A stretch of 64,000 nucleotides of DNA from assembly GCF_014203125.1 (NCBI RefSeq), contig NZ_JACHIH010000007.1, positions 62,001-126,000 on the forward strand, read 5' to 3'. The position numbers were made by a program, and so were the translations under genes. The notes beneath the pieces are model-generated. The model saw nothing but the letters and a program-made list of their open reading frames with translations, was not told the DNA's origin and searched no databases. This document shows positions 1-9,493 of this stretch, piece by piece; positions within the stretch are counted from its first letter, which is position 1; the number at the start of each line of letters is the position of its first letter. Source of the stretch: Rhodopseudomonas rhenobacensis. Lineage in GTDB: Bacteria; Pseudomonadota; Alphaproteobacteria; Rhizobiales; Xanthobacteraceae.

Positions 1-1142
1 ACGGCGCCCTCGGCGCAGTATTCGGCGAACACCTCGTCATGACCCCCGCGGCCCTCGAGATGCGGCTGCAGGCTGCGGCCGTCGGTCTCCGCGGGCCGGG
101 CGGCACCGCCCAGCGCGCACAGCGTCGGCAGCAGATCGACCAGCGACACTGCCTTGTCGACGACATGCGGTTGGAAGCGGCCCGGCGCGTGGACGACGAG
201 CGGGATTCGGCAGGCGCCCTCGAAGAACGACATCTTGTACCATAGCCCGCGCTCGCCCAGCATTTCGCCGTGATCGCTGAGGAACACGGTAATGGTGTTG
301 TCGGCGAAGCCGGATTCATCGAGCGTCTTGTGCAGCAGGCCGATCTGGTCGTCGACGAAGGAGATCGCGCCGTAATAGGCGTGGCGAGCGGCCCTGACCT
401 GGTTCTCGGTGACCGGCTCGGCGTCGATGCCGCAGATATGCCGCAGCCGTGCCGTGTGCGGGTCCGGGGCGCACTGGCGAGCAACCCGCGGCAGGTCGAT
501 CTCGGAGTCTTTGTAGCGGTCCCAGTAGGCCTGTCCGATGTTGAACGGATCATGCGGGTGAGCGAGCGACACCACCATGCAGAACGGTTGATCGTCGCCG
601 AAGCGGGCGAGATCGAACAGCTTGCGGCGCGCTGCAAACACGACTTCTTCGTCGTAATCGATCTGGTTGCTCCGCGCGCACGGTCCGGCCGAAAGCACCG
701 AGTCCATTGAGTGATACCAGTCCGGCCGATGTTCCGGACGGGTCCAGTCGGGAGTCCAGGTGAAATCGGCCGGGTAGATGTCGGTGGTGAGCCGCTCCTC
801 GAAGCCGTGCAACTGGTCGGGACCGACGAAGTGCATCTTGCCGGAGATGATCGTGCGATAGCCGGCGCGGCGCAGATGGTGACCGATCGTCGGCAGCTCC
901 GCGCGCAGTTCGCAGGCATTGTCATAAGCGCCGATGGCGGTTGGCAACCGCCCGGTGAGCAGCGAAGCACGGGAGGGACCGCACAGCGGGCTGTTGCTAT
1001 AGGCGCGATTGAATCGCACGCCGTTCGCCGCGATCCGGTCGAGATGCGGCGTGCGGACGACGCGGTTGCCGTAGGCCGGCAGCGCGCTCGCGGTGAGCTG
1101 GTCGGCAATGACGATAAGTAAGTTCGGCAAAGACGGCGGCAT
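1..1142 (-). CDS. betC: Choline-sulfatase, C-terminal part beyond window edge
   Basis: Hydrolyses choline-O-sulfate to choline and sulfate. The minus-strand translation from the ATG at 1142 begins MPPSLPNLLIVIADQ, and has the sulfatase motif C-G-P-S-R (in SPLCGPSRASLLTG) whose cysteine is normally converted to formylglycine. It also has the SGKMH and DQLHGFEERLTTDIYP segments typical of choline-sulfatases and the SDHGEMLGERGLW block. About 380 residues are present; the family is about 500 residues, so the C-terminus lies left of base 1. A purine-rich AGAAGAAAA lies just upstream of the start. It is divergent from a LysR-type gene, the usual arrangement for betC. The family assignment is strong; substrate specificity is inferred from similarity remembered, not from a search. 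Confidence 0.88.
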   Translation of the reverse strand, partial: MPPSLPNLLIVIADQLTASALPAYGNRVVRTPHLDRIAANGVRFNRAYSNSPLCGPSRASLLTGRLPTAIGAYDNACELRAELPTIGHHLRRAGYRTIISGKMHFVGPDQLHGFEERLTTDIYPADFTWTPDWTRPEHRPDWYHSMDSVLSAGPCARSNQIDYDEEVVFAARRKLFDLARFGDDQPFCMVVSLAHPHDPFNIGQAYWDRYKDSEIDLPRVARQCAPDPHTARLRHICGIDAEPVTENQVRAARHAYYGAISFVDDQIGLLHKTLDESGFADNTITVFLSDHGEMLGERGLWYKMSFFEGACRIPLVVHAPGRFQPHVVDKAVSLVDLLPTLCALGGAARPAETDGRSLQPHLEGRGGHDEVFAEYCAEGA

Positions 1143-1313
1143 GCGGTTGTTTTCTTCTGATTAGCAGGCGCTACGCGGTAAAGCCTTTCTTATGTGGCGT
1201 CGCCGGCAGCTTTTGGATCGCGGTGAGTTGGTGCACAATTGCTATCGAACTAATCAACTATTAAACAAGTCTGTGAAGATGCCATCCTCTAATGGACGAT
1301 ATGAGCCCGATTA
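1143..1313. promoter_or_regulatory. Divergent betC / LysR control region
   Basis: The 171-base gap between the two divergent starts is clearly more A+T-rich than its flanks, especially 1228-1270, as expected for back-to-back promoters and a LysR binding site. No individual -35/-10 box is convincing. Confidence 0.45.
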
Positions 1314-2297
1314 ATGTCAGACGCTTCGTTCCGACCGCTGCTCATCGCGCTCGCCAGTTTCGAAGCGGCGGGGCGACTTGGTAGTTTCAGCGCGGCAGCG
1401 GATGAGTTGCGGCTGACACAGCCGGCTGTCAGCCAGCAGATGTCAGGACTGGAAGCTGAGCTTGGCGTTTCACTGTTCCGGCGATTACATCGCGGGGTGA
1501 CCCTGACGCAGGCCGGCCAGACGCTGTACGATGCGGCTGCGAAGGCGCTGGATCTGATCGATGTCGCGGCCTCGGCGATCCGGCGCGACCCGGCGCGCCG
1601 ACGGCTCGTGGTGTTCACCGATTTCGCGTTCGCGGCATTGTGGCTGATGCCCAGGCTGCCGGCGCTGGAGGATCATCTTCCAGGCGTCGAAGTCCGCATC
1701 CTCACGGCACAGAGCGTCGTTGATCTGCGTGGCGAGGACGTCGACGTCGCGATTTTGTTCGGCGATGGCCGGGGGCGGTTCTTTCCGTCCGGTTGGGAAA
1801 CCAGCCTGTTGTTTGGCGAAGAGGTGACGCCGATCGGCAGTCCGATGCTGCTGAAGGACGCGAAGCCGCCGGTGGCTCCGGATCAGATCGCACAGATGCG
1901 GCGACTGCATCTGCAGGGCGGCCGCGACTGCTGGTTCACCTGGGCGGATTGGATGAAGGCCCATGGGGTGGTGGAAAATCCCGGCGCGCCGCCGCAGGCT
2001 CAGGATCTGAGTTTCGGCAACTATCCACTGATCCTGCAAGCGGTGATGCAAGGGCAGGGCATTGCGCTCGGCTGGAGCCCGCTGGTGGATGATGGACTGC
2101 GGGCGGGATGGCTGGTGCGGTTGACCGAACAAAGCCTGACCAGCGATCGCGGCTATGTCATCGCGGTGCCGACGCTACGCAATCCCGTCGGGCGGCGATT
2201 CCGGGACTGGGTGTTTGCCGAACGTGACCGAGGCGAGATGGCGATGAACGGCCGATCTTGCGCAGAGCCTGAGGGGGTTTTCCAGCCGCGCGGCTGA
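1314..2297 (+). CDS. LysR-family regulator, probable choline-sulfate utilisation regulator
   Basis: A 327-residue LysR-type transcription factor. Residues about 8-66 form the winged helix-turn-helix (ASFEAAGRLGSFSAAADEL, LTQPAVSQQMSGLEAELG). The remainder is a periplasmic-binding-like effector domain of the GcvA-like branch (FRRLHRGVTLTQAG after the HTH). It starts 171 bases from the divergent choline-sulfatase gene, which is the classic arrangement of a LysR regulator and its target; regulators of choline sulfate operons belong to this branch. It ends 24 bases before the convergent rhodanese gene. Its role in controlling betC is inferred from position. Confidence 0.85.
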   Translation: MSDASFRPLLIALASFEAAGRLGSFSAAADELRLTQPAVSQQMSGLEAELGVSLFRRLHRGVTLTQAGQTLYDAAAKALDLIDVAASAIRRDPARRRLVVFTDFAFAALWLMPRLPALEDHLPGVEVRILTAQSVVDLRGEDVDVAILFGDGRGRFFPSGWETSLLFGEEVTPIGSPMLLKDAKPPVAPDQIAQMRRLHLQGGRDCWFTWADWMKAHGVVENPGAPPQAQDLSFGNYPLILQAVMQGQGIALGWSPLVDDGLRAGWLVRLTEQSLTSDRGYVIAVPTLRNPVGRRFRDWVFAERDRGEMAMNGRSCAEPEGVFQPRG

Positions 2298-2320
2298 GCT
2301 TGGGCGTTGCTGTTGGGTCC

Positions 2321-3904
2321 TCACAGCACCCGGAAACCGTGGGTGCCGTCGCGGTCGAGTTGCGCGATCAGGCCGAACTCCCAGTCGAGATAGGCCTGCA
2401 TCGCCGCACTCGCATTGTCGGTGCCCTCATAGGGCCGCTTGTAGACATCGTCGACCGGCTCGATGCTGCGGGTGATGCCGCGCTCGACCGGCAAGCCCGC
2501 CGCCTGCCAGGCCGCGGTGCCGCCGGCCAGCACCGCGATCGGCCGGTCGGTCAGCGCGGCGAGGTCGGCTGCGGCGTAGCGCGCGAGGTCGCCGTCGTCC
2601 GACGTCAGCACCAGCCGTTGGCCCGCCGGCAGGCGTCGCAGCGCTTCGGCGAGTCGCGCGCGAATCACGAACCACGCGCCGGGGACATGCCCTGCCGCGT
2701 GGCGCCGGCTGGTGGCGAGATCGATCACCACGCTCTGGTCCAGCTCCGCCGCAAGCGTCTGCGGCGCAATCGCCGCGATTGCGATCGCCGGGAACGGCGG
2801 CTGGCGCGGCGGCCGCGCGCCAGTCTCCAGTTCGGCGCCGGCGAGGCCGTTCTGCAGCACGTGGACGTCGCGCCATCCCATCTGGATCAGCCAGGAGGCG
2901 GCCAGCGTCGCCCGCACCCCGTCATCATCGGCGAGCACCAGGCGGCCGTGGCGGACGCCGATCCATTCGTCGGTGGCCTGCACCAATTGCCCGCCGGGCG
3001 CCGAGCGGAAGCCCGGCAGATGGCCTTCGTCGAATTCCTCCGGGGTGCGCACGTCGAGCAGATACAGCGAGACGCCGGCCAGGTCGCGCTGCCAGGATTC
3101 CAACGTGGCGCGATCGACGAAGGGAACGCCGACGCGCTCGGCGAGCGACCGCGCGCGCTTCTGCGCGGTTGCGCGCGCCTCGGCCGACAATTCCGGGAAG
3201 CGCCGCTCGGCGCCGTGGTCGAGTTGAAGTCCTGCGAGGGTCCAACCGATGGTGCCGTTGCGCAGCGCGAACACCTTGTTGGGAATGCCGGCATTGATCA
3301 GCGACTGCGTGCCGATGATCGAGCGGGTCCGTCCGGCGCAGTTGACGATGACGGTGGTGTCCGGCCGCGGCGCCAGATCCTGCAGCCGCAACACCAGTTC
3401 GCCACCCGGCACGCTGGTGCCGGTCGGAATCGACATGGTGCGATATTCCTCGAAGCGGCGGGAATCCAGCACCACGATGTCGGCATGATCCGCGATCAGT
3501 CGCTCGATCTCGGCGGCGGCGAGCGAAGGCGTGTGCCGCTTTGCCTCAACCAATTCGCCGAACGCCTTGCTCGGCACGTTGACGTCGATGAACACTTCGC
3601 CGCCGGCGCGCCGCCAACCCTCAAGACCGCCGTCGAGTTCAGCGACATCGCTGTAGCCGAGTGCGATCAGCCGCGCCGCGGCGCGTGCGACCAGGCCTTC
3701 GCCATCGTCATAGAGCACGATCGGCGCATCCAGCCGCGGCGCCAGATCCAGCACGTTCAATTCGAGCCGGCTGAGCGGCAGCGACACCGCGAATAACGGA
3801 TGGCCGCGCGAATAGGGCGCTTCCTCGCGGACGTCGAACAGCGCGATCTCGCGGCCTTCGATCAGGGCGGCGCGGACCTCCGCGACAGTGGCGGTGCGGG
3901 TCAT
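2321..3904 (-). CDS. Four-domain rhodanese-like sulfurtransferase
   Basis: A 527-residue protein made of four tandem rhodanese domains (about residues 1-110, 125-235, 265-365 and 385-485). Only the second has an active-site cysteine, in VNCAGRTRS (about C189). The equivalent loops in the other three carry aspartate (YDDGEG, ADDDG, SDDGD), so they cannot form a persulfide and are probably structural or binding domains. I chose the ATG at 3904 because AGAGAG lies at the right distance; an in-frame ATG at 3931 has no such site. The gene is downstream of, and probably co-transcribed with, the FAD dehydrogenase (35-base gap). Sulfur transfer linked to sulfite, thiosulfate or sulfonate metabolism is plausible but not shown. 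Confidence 0.85.
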   Translation of the reverse strand: MTRTATVAEVRAALIEGREIALFDVREEAPYSRGHPLFAVSLPLSRLELNVLDLAPRLDAPIVLYDDGEGLVARAAARLIALGYSDVAELDGGLEGWRRAGGEVFIDVNVPSKAFGELVEAKRHTPSLAAAEIERLIADHADIVVLDSRRFEEYRTMSIPTGTSVPGGELVLRLQDLAPRPDTTVIVNCAGRTRSIIGTQSLINAGIPNKVFALRNGTIGWTLAGLQLDHGAERRFPELSAEARATAQKRARSLAERVGVPFVDRATLESWQRDLAGVSLYLLDVRTPEEFDEGHLPGFRSAPGGQLVQATDEWIGVRHGRLVLADDDGVRATLAASWLIQMGWRDVHVLQNGLAGAELETGARPPRQPPFPAIAIAAIAPQTLAAELDQSVVIDLATSRRHAAGHVPGAWFVIRARLAEALRRLPAGQRLVLTSDDGDLARYAAADLAALTDRPIAVLAGGTAAWQAAGLPVERGITRSIEPVDDVYKRPYEGTDNASAAMQAYLDWEFGLIAQLDRDGTHGFRVL

Positions 3905-3939
3905 GATGGATCTCTCTGAAATAGCAGGCATCGCGCGGT

Positions 3940-5406
3940 TCAGCCCTGCAGCAGCTTGCCGGGGTTCATGATGCCGTGCGGATCGAGCGCGTGCTTGATG
4001 CGTTGCATCAGCGCGAGTTCGAGCGGGGTCTTGTAGTGCGGCAGGTCATCGCGCTTGGAGCGGCCGACCCCGTGTTCGGCACTGATGGAGCCGCCGAGCG
4101 CGGTGACCTGCCGATGCACCAGCGCGCGGATGTCATTCTCGTGTTCGGCGACGTGGGACTCGTCCTGAGCGAGCGGGCGGGCGACGTGATAGTGCAGATT
4201 GCCGTCGCCGACATGGCCGTGGGCGAATACGCGGACGCCGGGAAAGCGCTGCTGCAAGGCGGCTTCGGTGGTGCGCAGCAATTGCGGGATCTGCGAGATC
4301 GGCACCGAGATGTCGTGCGGAATGACGCGGCCGTCGCGGAGCTGCGACTGGGCGAGATTGACCTGGCGGAGTCGCCACAGCGCCTGGCTCTGCGCCAGGC
4401 TGTCGGCGATCACCGCATCGATCGCGATGCCGTTCTCGATCGCCGAGCCGACGACGCGTTCGAGCGCCTCTTGGGCGTGCTGCTCGCTCTCGCCGTCGGA
4501 AACCTCCAGCAGCACATAGCTGCGCTCGGCCTTCGGTTCCGCCGCGAACGGCAAACGCTCGTCCGGCAATTGGTGCTCGACCAGCGCGTAGGCCGGGCCG
4601 GTGATCAGTTCGAAGGCGGTCAGCGCGGCGCCGAACCCTTCGCGGGCGCGGTTCAACAGCGCCAGCACGTTCTCGATGGTGGCGAGCTTGATGAACGCGG
4701 TGCGTTGCGCCACGGGCTGCGGGAACAGCCGCAGCGTCGCCGCAGTGATGATGCCGAGCGTGCCCTCGCTGCCGATGTAAAGATCGCGCAGATCGTAGCC
4801 GGAATTGTCCTTGCGCAGGCCGCGCAGCCCGTTCCAGATTTCGCCCTCGGGCGTCACCACTTCGAGGCCGAGCGTCAGATCGCGGGTGTTGCCGTAACGC
4901 AGCACCTGGACGCCGCCGGCGTTGGTGGCGAGATTGCCGCCGATCGTGGAGCTGTCCTCGGAGCCGAGGCTGAGCGGAAACAGCCGGCCGGCGTCGCGCG
5001 CGGCGTCCTGCACCTTGCGCAGCGCCAGGCCTGCTTCCACCGTGATGGTGTCGTTGTCGAGATCGACGGCACGCACGCGGTCGAGGCGTTTCAGCGAAAT
5101 CACCACCGCTTCGCCGCTGTCGTCGGGCGTCGCGCCGCCGACCAGGCTGGTATGGCCGCCCTGCGGCACCACCGGGATGCCCCAGGCCGCGAGTTCGCGC
5201 ACCACCTCGGCGACCTCCGCGGTGGAGGCTGGCCGCACCACGGCGCGGGCGCGGCCGACATAGCGGCGGCGATAGTCGGTCAGCGCCTCGGGGGCATCGA
5301 TGCCGGCCACCACATGTGCCGCGCCGACGATGCGACCCAGCGCCTCGAGCAGCGGATCGGAGTGATCGGCGTGGCTTGCGGTCGCGGCTTCGGCAATATT
5401 GCTCAT
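3940..5406 (-). CDS. FAD-linked 2-hydroxyacid dehydrogenase (GlcD / D-lactate dehydrogenase family)
   Basis: A 488-residue flavoprotein of the FAD-binding type 4 superfamily. FAD-domain motifs are PQGGHTSLVGGATP, GGNLATNAGG and GSEGTLGIITAATLRLFP. The C-terminal catalytic segments HGHVGDGNLHYH and SAEHGVGRSKRD are those of D-2-hydroxyacid dehydrogenases, and the protein ends with LDPHGIMNPGKLL. It oxidises a 2-hydroxy acid to the keto acid, passing electrons to a quinone or cytochrome. Members of this family include a sulfolactate dehydrogenase; given the sulfonate genes around it, a hydroxylated sulfonate is a reasonable guess, but ordinary D-lactate, glycolate or 2-hydroxyglutarate cannot be excluded. 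It is first gene of a two-gene unit with the rhodanese. Confidence 0.87.
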   Translation of the reverse strand: MSNIAEAATASHADHSDPLLEALGRIVGAAHVVAGIDAPEALTDYRRRYVGRARAVVRPASTAEVAEVVRELAAWGIPVVPQGGHTSLVGGATPDDSGEAVVISLKRLDRVRAVDLDNDTITVEAGLALRKVQDAARDAGRLFPLSLGSEDSSTIGGNLATNAGGVQVLRYGNTRDLTLGLEVVTPEGEIWNGLRGLRKDNSGYDLRDLYIGSEGTLGIITAATLRLFPQPVAQRTAFIKLATIENVLALLNRAREGFGAALTAFELITGPAYALVEHQLPDERLPFAAEPKAERSYVLLEVSDGESEQHAQEALERVVGSAIENGIAIDAVIADSLAQSQALWRLRQVNLAQSQLRDGRVIPHDISVPISQIPQLLRTTEAALQQRFPGVRVFAHGHVGDGNLHYHVARPLAQDESHVAEHENDIRALVHRQVTALGGSISAEHGVGRSKRDDLPHYKTPLELALMQRIKHALDPHGIMNPGKLLQG

Positions 5407-6019
5407 CGTGGATTTCCCAATGTGTTTCCTAAGTCGTCATGACGGATTAGGTGCGGCCGACGGCCGGCCCGGGTGCAAGCTCGCCGGATCGGTTTTGGCG
5501 AAGGCGGGATGCCGTCGTCAGATTGCGTACTATCGAATCGGCTCGTAACAACCCGATGTCTGTTGGAGATCGGCGATATGATGGTTGGGCCATGATAGAA
5601 CGGCGAACGCCCCTGCGTCTGCCGCTGCTCGGCTAAAACTACCGCTAAGCAGAAAATTGGGAGATTCGGATCACGCGCGCCGCGATCAGGGAAAGGGTTC
5701 TGCTGTGATTGGCCCTTGACTGAGGATCGCGATGCCATTGAGTAAGATTGTGAGGATGGGTGGCTGCAACGCGCGTGGCCGCGTTGCTGTTTGGCTGGAT
5801 CGGTTCGGCCACAATGGTGGGCGCACGCTCGGCTGGTCCATCGCAACGGCTGCTCGGCCGATGCCGGCAATTCTCTCGGCTGGCCGATCGAGAGAAGAGG
5901 AATCTCCACAGCAGTTGATAGTTGGAAATCTGGTCCATTGACCCGACCCTTGGCGACAAGAGATACCTTTGGCTCTCGGCGAAATGTGATCGCCGCGCCG
6001 ATTGCCGTGTGAGAGCCCC
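5407..6019. other. 613-base divergent intergenic region
   Basis: It separates the leftward FAD dehydrogenase from the rightward sulfoacetate operon and should hold both promoters. Short open frames on both strands lack ribosome sites and family resemblance. A GAGAG just before 6020 serves as the ribosome site of the next gene. I see no clear sigma-54 or -35/-10 boxes. Confidence 0.4.
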
Positions 6020-7441
6020 ATGACCGCCGCCGTATCCGTCCCGCGTCCCGCCGATGCGCCCGCAACCGTCGAGGAGGTCGTGCGGCGGGCGCGCGCCGCG
6101 CAGCAGGCGTTTGCAGAGGCCGATCAGGCGCGGACCGACGAGGCGGTGCGCACGCTGGCGTGGTCGTTGTACAAGCCCGAGCACGCCCGCGAACTCGCCG
6201 AACTGGCTGTCGCCGACACCGGGCTCGGCAATGTGCCGGACAAGATCGTCAAGAAGCAGCGCAAGACTTTCGGCACGCTGCGCGATCTGTTGCGGGCGAA
6301 GTCGGTCGGCGAGATCGAGCGCGACGAGAGGCGCGGCCTGGTCAAATTCGCCAAGCCGCTCGGCGTGGTCGGCGCGGTGACGCCGTCGACCAATCCCGGC
6401 GCTACCCCGGTCAACAAGGCGATGATGGCGATCAAGGGCCGCAACGCCATCATCATCGCGCCGTCGCCTCTGGGTTATCGCACCACCGCGCGCGCAGTCG
6501 ACTACATGCGCGCGGCGTTGCAGCAGGTCGGGCTGCCGCAGGACCTGGTGCAGATTCTGCCGGCGCCGATCACCAAGGCTTCGACGCAGTCCTTGATGCA
6601 GGCGGTCGATCTGGTGGTGGTCACCGGCTCGCAGGACAATGTGCGGCGCGGCTATTCCAGCGGCACGCCGGCGATCGGGGTCGGCGCCGGCAACGTCCCG
6701 GTGATCATCGACGAGACCGCCGACCTCGCCGACGCCGCGCGAAAGATCGCAGCCTCGAAGAGTTTCGACAACGCCACCTCGTGCTCGTCGGAGAATTCCG
6801 TGGTGATCGTCGACGCGGTGTACGACGCGGCACTCGCCGCGTTGCGCGACGCAGGCGGGTTTTTGGCTGAGCCGTCGCAGAAATCGCAGATCGAAAGCGC
6901 GCTGTGGCAGGGCGGCAAGCTCAACCGCGACCTGATCGCGCGCGACATTGTGGTGCTGGCGGCTGCCTTCGGTTTGCCGCAAGCCGCGACGGCAAAATTC
7001 ATCATGGTGGAAGAGACCGGCGTCGGCTGGGAGCATCCGTTGTCCGGCGAAAAACTATCGCTGGTGCTGACCGTCTACCGCGCCAGCGATTTCGCCGCCG
7101 CGACCGCCAAGGCGCGGGACATATTGGATTATCAGGGCCGCGGCCATTCGCTCGGCCTGCACACCAAGGATTTCGCCCGCGCCTATCAGCTCGCGGAATC
7201 TTTTCCGGTGGTGCGGGTGCTGGTGAATTTCGCCCACACCTTCGGCAATGGCGGCGGCTTCGACAGCGGCCTCGACTTCACGCTGACCATGGGCTGCGGC
7301 TCCTGGCAAAAGAACAGCATCTCGGAAAACCTGAATTATCGGCACTTTCTCAACATCACCCACCTCGTGGTGCCGATCGCCGAGGACAGGCCGAGCGAGG
7401 ACGAGTTGTTCGGGCCGCATTGGCAACGCTACGGGCGATAG
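6020..7441 (+). CDS. sauS: CoA-acylating sulfoacetaldehyde dehydrogenase
   Basis: A 473-residue acylating aldehyde dehydrogenase. The catalytic cysteine is about C255 in the NATSCSSEN motif; the nucleotide-binding region includes TPSTNPGATPVNKAM and the family hallmark HTFGNGGGFDSGLDFTLTMGCGSWQKNS is near the C-terminus (only part quoted matters: TMGCGSW). It would reduce sulfoacetyl-CoA to sulfoacetaldehyde with NAD(P)H. The substrate is deduced from the downstream xsc, whose substrate is sulfoacetaldehyde, and from the CoA ligase genes directly after it; the family also includes succinate-semialdehyde and coniferyl-type acylating enzymes. I chose ATG 6020 over an upstream TTG because GAGAG lies six bases before it. 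First gene of a four-gene operon. Confidence 0.85.
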   Translation: MTAAVSVPRPADAPATVEEVVRRARAAQQAFAEADQARTDEAVRTLAWSLYKPEHARELAELAVADTGLGNVPDKIVKKQRKTFGTLRDLLRAKSVGEIERDERRGLVKFAKPLGVVGAVTPSTNPGATPVNKAMMAIKGRNAIIIAPSPLGYRTTARAVDYMRAALQQVGLPQDLVQILPAPITKASTQSLMQAVDLVVVTGSQDNVRRGYSSGTPAIGVGAGNVPVIIDETADLADAARKIAASKSFDNATSCSSENSVVIVDAVYDAALAALRDAGGFLAEPSQKSQIESALWQGGKLNRDLIARDIVVLAAAFGLPQAATAKFIMVEETGVGWEHPLSGEKLSLVLTVYRASDFAAATAKARDILDYQGRGHSLGLHTKDFARAYQLAESFPVVRVLVNFAHTFGNGGGFDSGLDFTLTMGCGSWQKNSISENLNYRHFLNITHLVVPIAEDRPSEDELFGPHWQRYGR

Positions 7442-7450
7442 GACGCGGCG

Positions 7451-8578
7451 ATGAACTTCGAAGAGCACGTCGGCAAGGCACTGCTACTTGCCCCGGCCGG
7501 AATTGCTATCCCGCGCGGCGTTGTTTGTACGACGCCCGACGCCGCCGCCGACGCGGCGCGCGGCATCGGGCCGGTCGTGGTCAAGGCGCAGGTGCCGGCC
7601 GGCAAGCGCGGCAAATCCGGCGGCATCGCGATCGCCGTTACGCCGGAGCAGGCGGCGAGTGCTGCGCGAAAAATTCTCGGCAGCAGCATTGCTGGCTACG
7701 TGGTGGAACGCGTGCTGGTCGAAGCGCGCGCCGAGATCGATCGCGAAGTCTACGCGGCGGTGGTGACCGACGTGGAAAGTCGCAGCCCGCTGGTGCTGTT
7801 CTCGGCCGAGGGGGGCGTGGAGATCGAAGAACTCGCAGCCGCAAAGCCCGATACGATCCGCCGCGCCGTCGTCGATGTGACCCGCGGCTTCAGGTCAGCC
7901 GACTCGGTGGATCTGCTGCGCGGGCAGGGGCTCGGCGCGGCCGAGGCGGCGATCGCCGAGGTGCTTGCGAAGCTCTATCAGCTCTATCGCGACCACGATG
8001 CCGAACTCGTCGAGATTAATCCGCTGGCGCTGTTGCGCGACGGCCGCGTGGTGGCACTGGATTGCAAATTCGTGCTCGATGACGCCGCGGCGCTGCGCCA
8101 GCCGGCGCTGGTCGCGGCTGCGGCGCCGTTGAAGCTCACCGCGCTGGAGGGGCGCGGCGCCGAGCACGGGCTGAAATTCATCCAGCTCGACGGCAATGTC
8201 GGGATCCTCGCCAACGGCGCCGGGCTGACCATGACGACGATGGACGTGATCGCGCAATTCGGCGGCCGGCCGGCGAATTTCCTCGAGATCGGCGGCGACG
8301 CCTACACCAAGGCTGAAGTCGCGCTCGATCTGGTGCTGTCGAATCCCGGCGTCAAAAGCCTGGTGGTGAATTTCTGCGGCGCCTTCGCCCGCACCGACGT
8401 GATGGCGGCGGGCGTGATCCGCGCCTGGGAGGTGCTGCGGCCGAGCGTGCCGGCGTTCTTCTCGATTCACGGCACCGGCGCCGACGAGGCCGTGAAGCTG
8501 GTGCGCGAGCGGCTCGGTGTCGAGCCGTACGATCTGATGGAAGACGCGGTGCTGGCCGCGATCGAGGCTGCACGATGA
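7451..8578 (+). CDS. ADP-forming acyl-CoA ligase, beta (ATP-grasp) subunit; probable sulfoacetate-CoA ligase
   Basis: 375 residues, like SucC in length and layout. An N-terminal ATP-grasp domain opens with MNFEEHVGKALL and includes PVVVKAQVPAGKRGKSGGI, EINPLALL and the ATP-grasp core. A C-terminal domain contains GNVGILANGAGLTMTTMD, the region contacting the phosphohistidine loop of the alpha subunit. With the alpha subunit it forms a thioester from a carboxylate, ATP and CoA. Succinate or malate are the common substrates of the family; placement between sauS and xsc points to sulfoacetate, as in the described SucCD-like sulfoacetate-CoA ligases. It overlaps the alpha-subunit gene by four bases (ATGA), indicating translational coupling. 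Confidence 0.82.
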   Translation: MNFEEHVGKALLLAPAGIAIPRGVVCTTPDAAADAARGIGPVVVKAQVPAGKRGKSGGIAIAVTPEQAASAARKILGSSIAGYVVERVLVEARAEIDREVYAAVVTDVESRSPLVLFSAEGGVEIEELAAAKPDTIRRAVVDVTRGFRSADSVDLLRGQGLGAAEAAIAEVLAKLYQLYRDHDAELVEINPLALLRDGRVVALDCKFVLDDAAALRQPALVAAAAPLKLTALEGRGAEHGLKFIQLDGNVGILANGAGLTMTTMDVIAQFGGRPANFLEIGGDAYTKAEVALDLVLSNPGVKSLVVNFCGAFARTDVMAAGVIRAWEVLRPSVPAFFSIHGTGADEAVKLVRERLGVEPYDLMEDAVLAAIEAAR

Positions 8579-9459
8579 TCTATCGCAGCGGACACAGCGT
8601 GCTGGTGCAGGGCATCACCGGTAAGCAGGGCAGCTTCTGGACCCAGAATATGCAGGCCTGCGGCACCAACGTCGTCGGCGGCGTCAATCCGAAGCGCGCC
8701 GGCGAAAGGATTCTCGGCGTGCCGATCTACGGCTCCGCGGTCGACGCGGCGTGGGACGGCGCGATCGACATCTCGGTTATCTTCATTCCGCCGCTGCAGG
8801 CGCGCGCCGCGGTGATCGACGCGATCGACGCTCGTATCCGCACCATCGTGGTGCTGACCGAACACATTCCGACCCGCGACATCGTCGACATTCACGCCCG
8901 CGCCCGCGCTTCGCAGAGCCGCATCATCGGCCCGAACACCGCCGGCATCGTCACGCCCGGCGAGGGCTTCGTCGGCATCATGCCGGGCGGCAACGCGGAG
9001 GTGTTTCAGCCGGGCAGCGTCGGCGTGATCTCGCGCAGCGGCAGCCTCGGCACGCTGATCTGCCTCGATCTCAGCCGCGCCGGGCTCGGCCAATCCGCCT
9101 TCATCGGCATCGGCGGCGATCCGTTGATTGGCACCACGACGCGCGACGCGTTGATCGCGCTCGACCGCGACCCGCGCACGCGGGCGGTGGCGCTGATCGG
9201 CGAGATCGGCGGCAGTATGGAAGAGGACGCCGCCGACTATGCGCGCGGCATGACCAAGCCGGTGGTGGCGTTCATCGCCGGCCGCGCCGCGCCGCCGGAC
9301 AAGAAGATGGGCCATGCCGGTGCGATCGTCAGCGGCGGCCGCGGCGGTTACGATTCTAAGCGCGCGGCGCTGGAAGCCGCCGGCGTGCGCGTCACCGATA
9401 CGCCGAACGAGCTGGCGCGGGCGCTCGCCGGCCTGCTGGCGCCGTCCGGCGTCGCCTGA
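8575..9459 (+). CDS. ADP-forming acyl-CoA ligase, alpha subunit; probable sulfoacetate-CoA ligase
   Basis: 294 residues, SucD-like. The N-terminal CoA-binding Rossmann part includes VQGITGKQGSFWT. The phosphorylated histidine is about H247 in KKMGHAGAIVSGG, at the position expected for SucD. The segment IGEIGGSMEEDAADY is also typical. It carries phosphate from ATP to the carboxylate substrate and hands the acyl group to CoA. Its start overlaps the beta-subunit stop, and it is followed after 34 bases by xsc. The sulfoacetate assignment is by context only. Confidence 0.83.
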   Translation: MIYRSGHSVLVQGITGKQGSFWTQNMQACGTNVVGGVNPKRAGERILGVPIYGSAVDAAWDGAIDISVIFIPPLQARAAVIDAIDARIRTIVVLTEHIPTRDIVDIHARARASQSRIIGPNTAGIVTPGEGFVGIMPGGNAEVFQPGSVGVISRSGSLGTLICLDLSRAGLGQSAFIGIGGDPLIGTTTRDALIALDRDPRTRAVALIGEIGGSMEEDAADYARGMTKPVVAFIAGRAAPPDKKMGHAGAIVSGGRGGYDSKRAALEAAGVRVTDTPNELARALAGLLAPSGVA

Positions 9460-9493
9460 TCATCCCTCGACATTGCAACCTGGACTTCATCCC

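Noticed and set aside
5645-7036. 463-residue minus-strand open frame
   Set aside because: Antisense to the sulfoacetaldehyde dehydrogenase gene; low-complexity arginine-rich composition.
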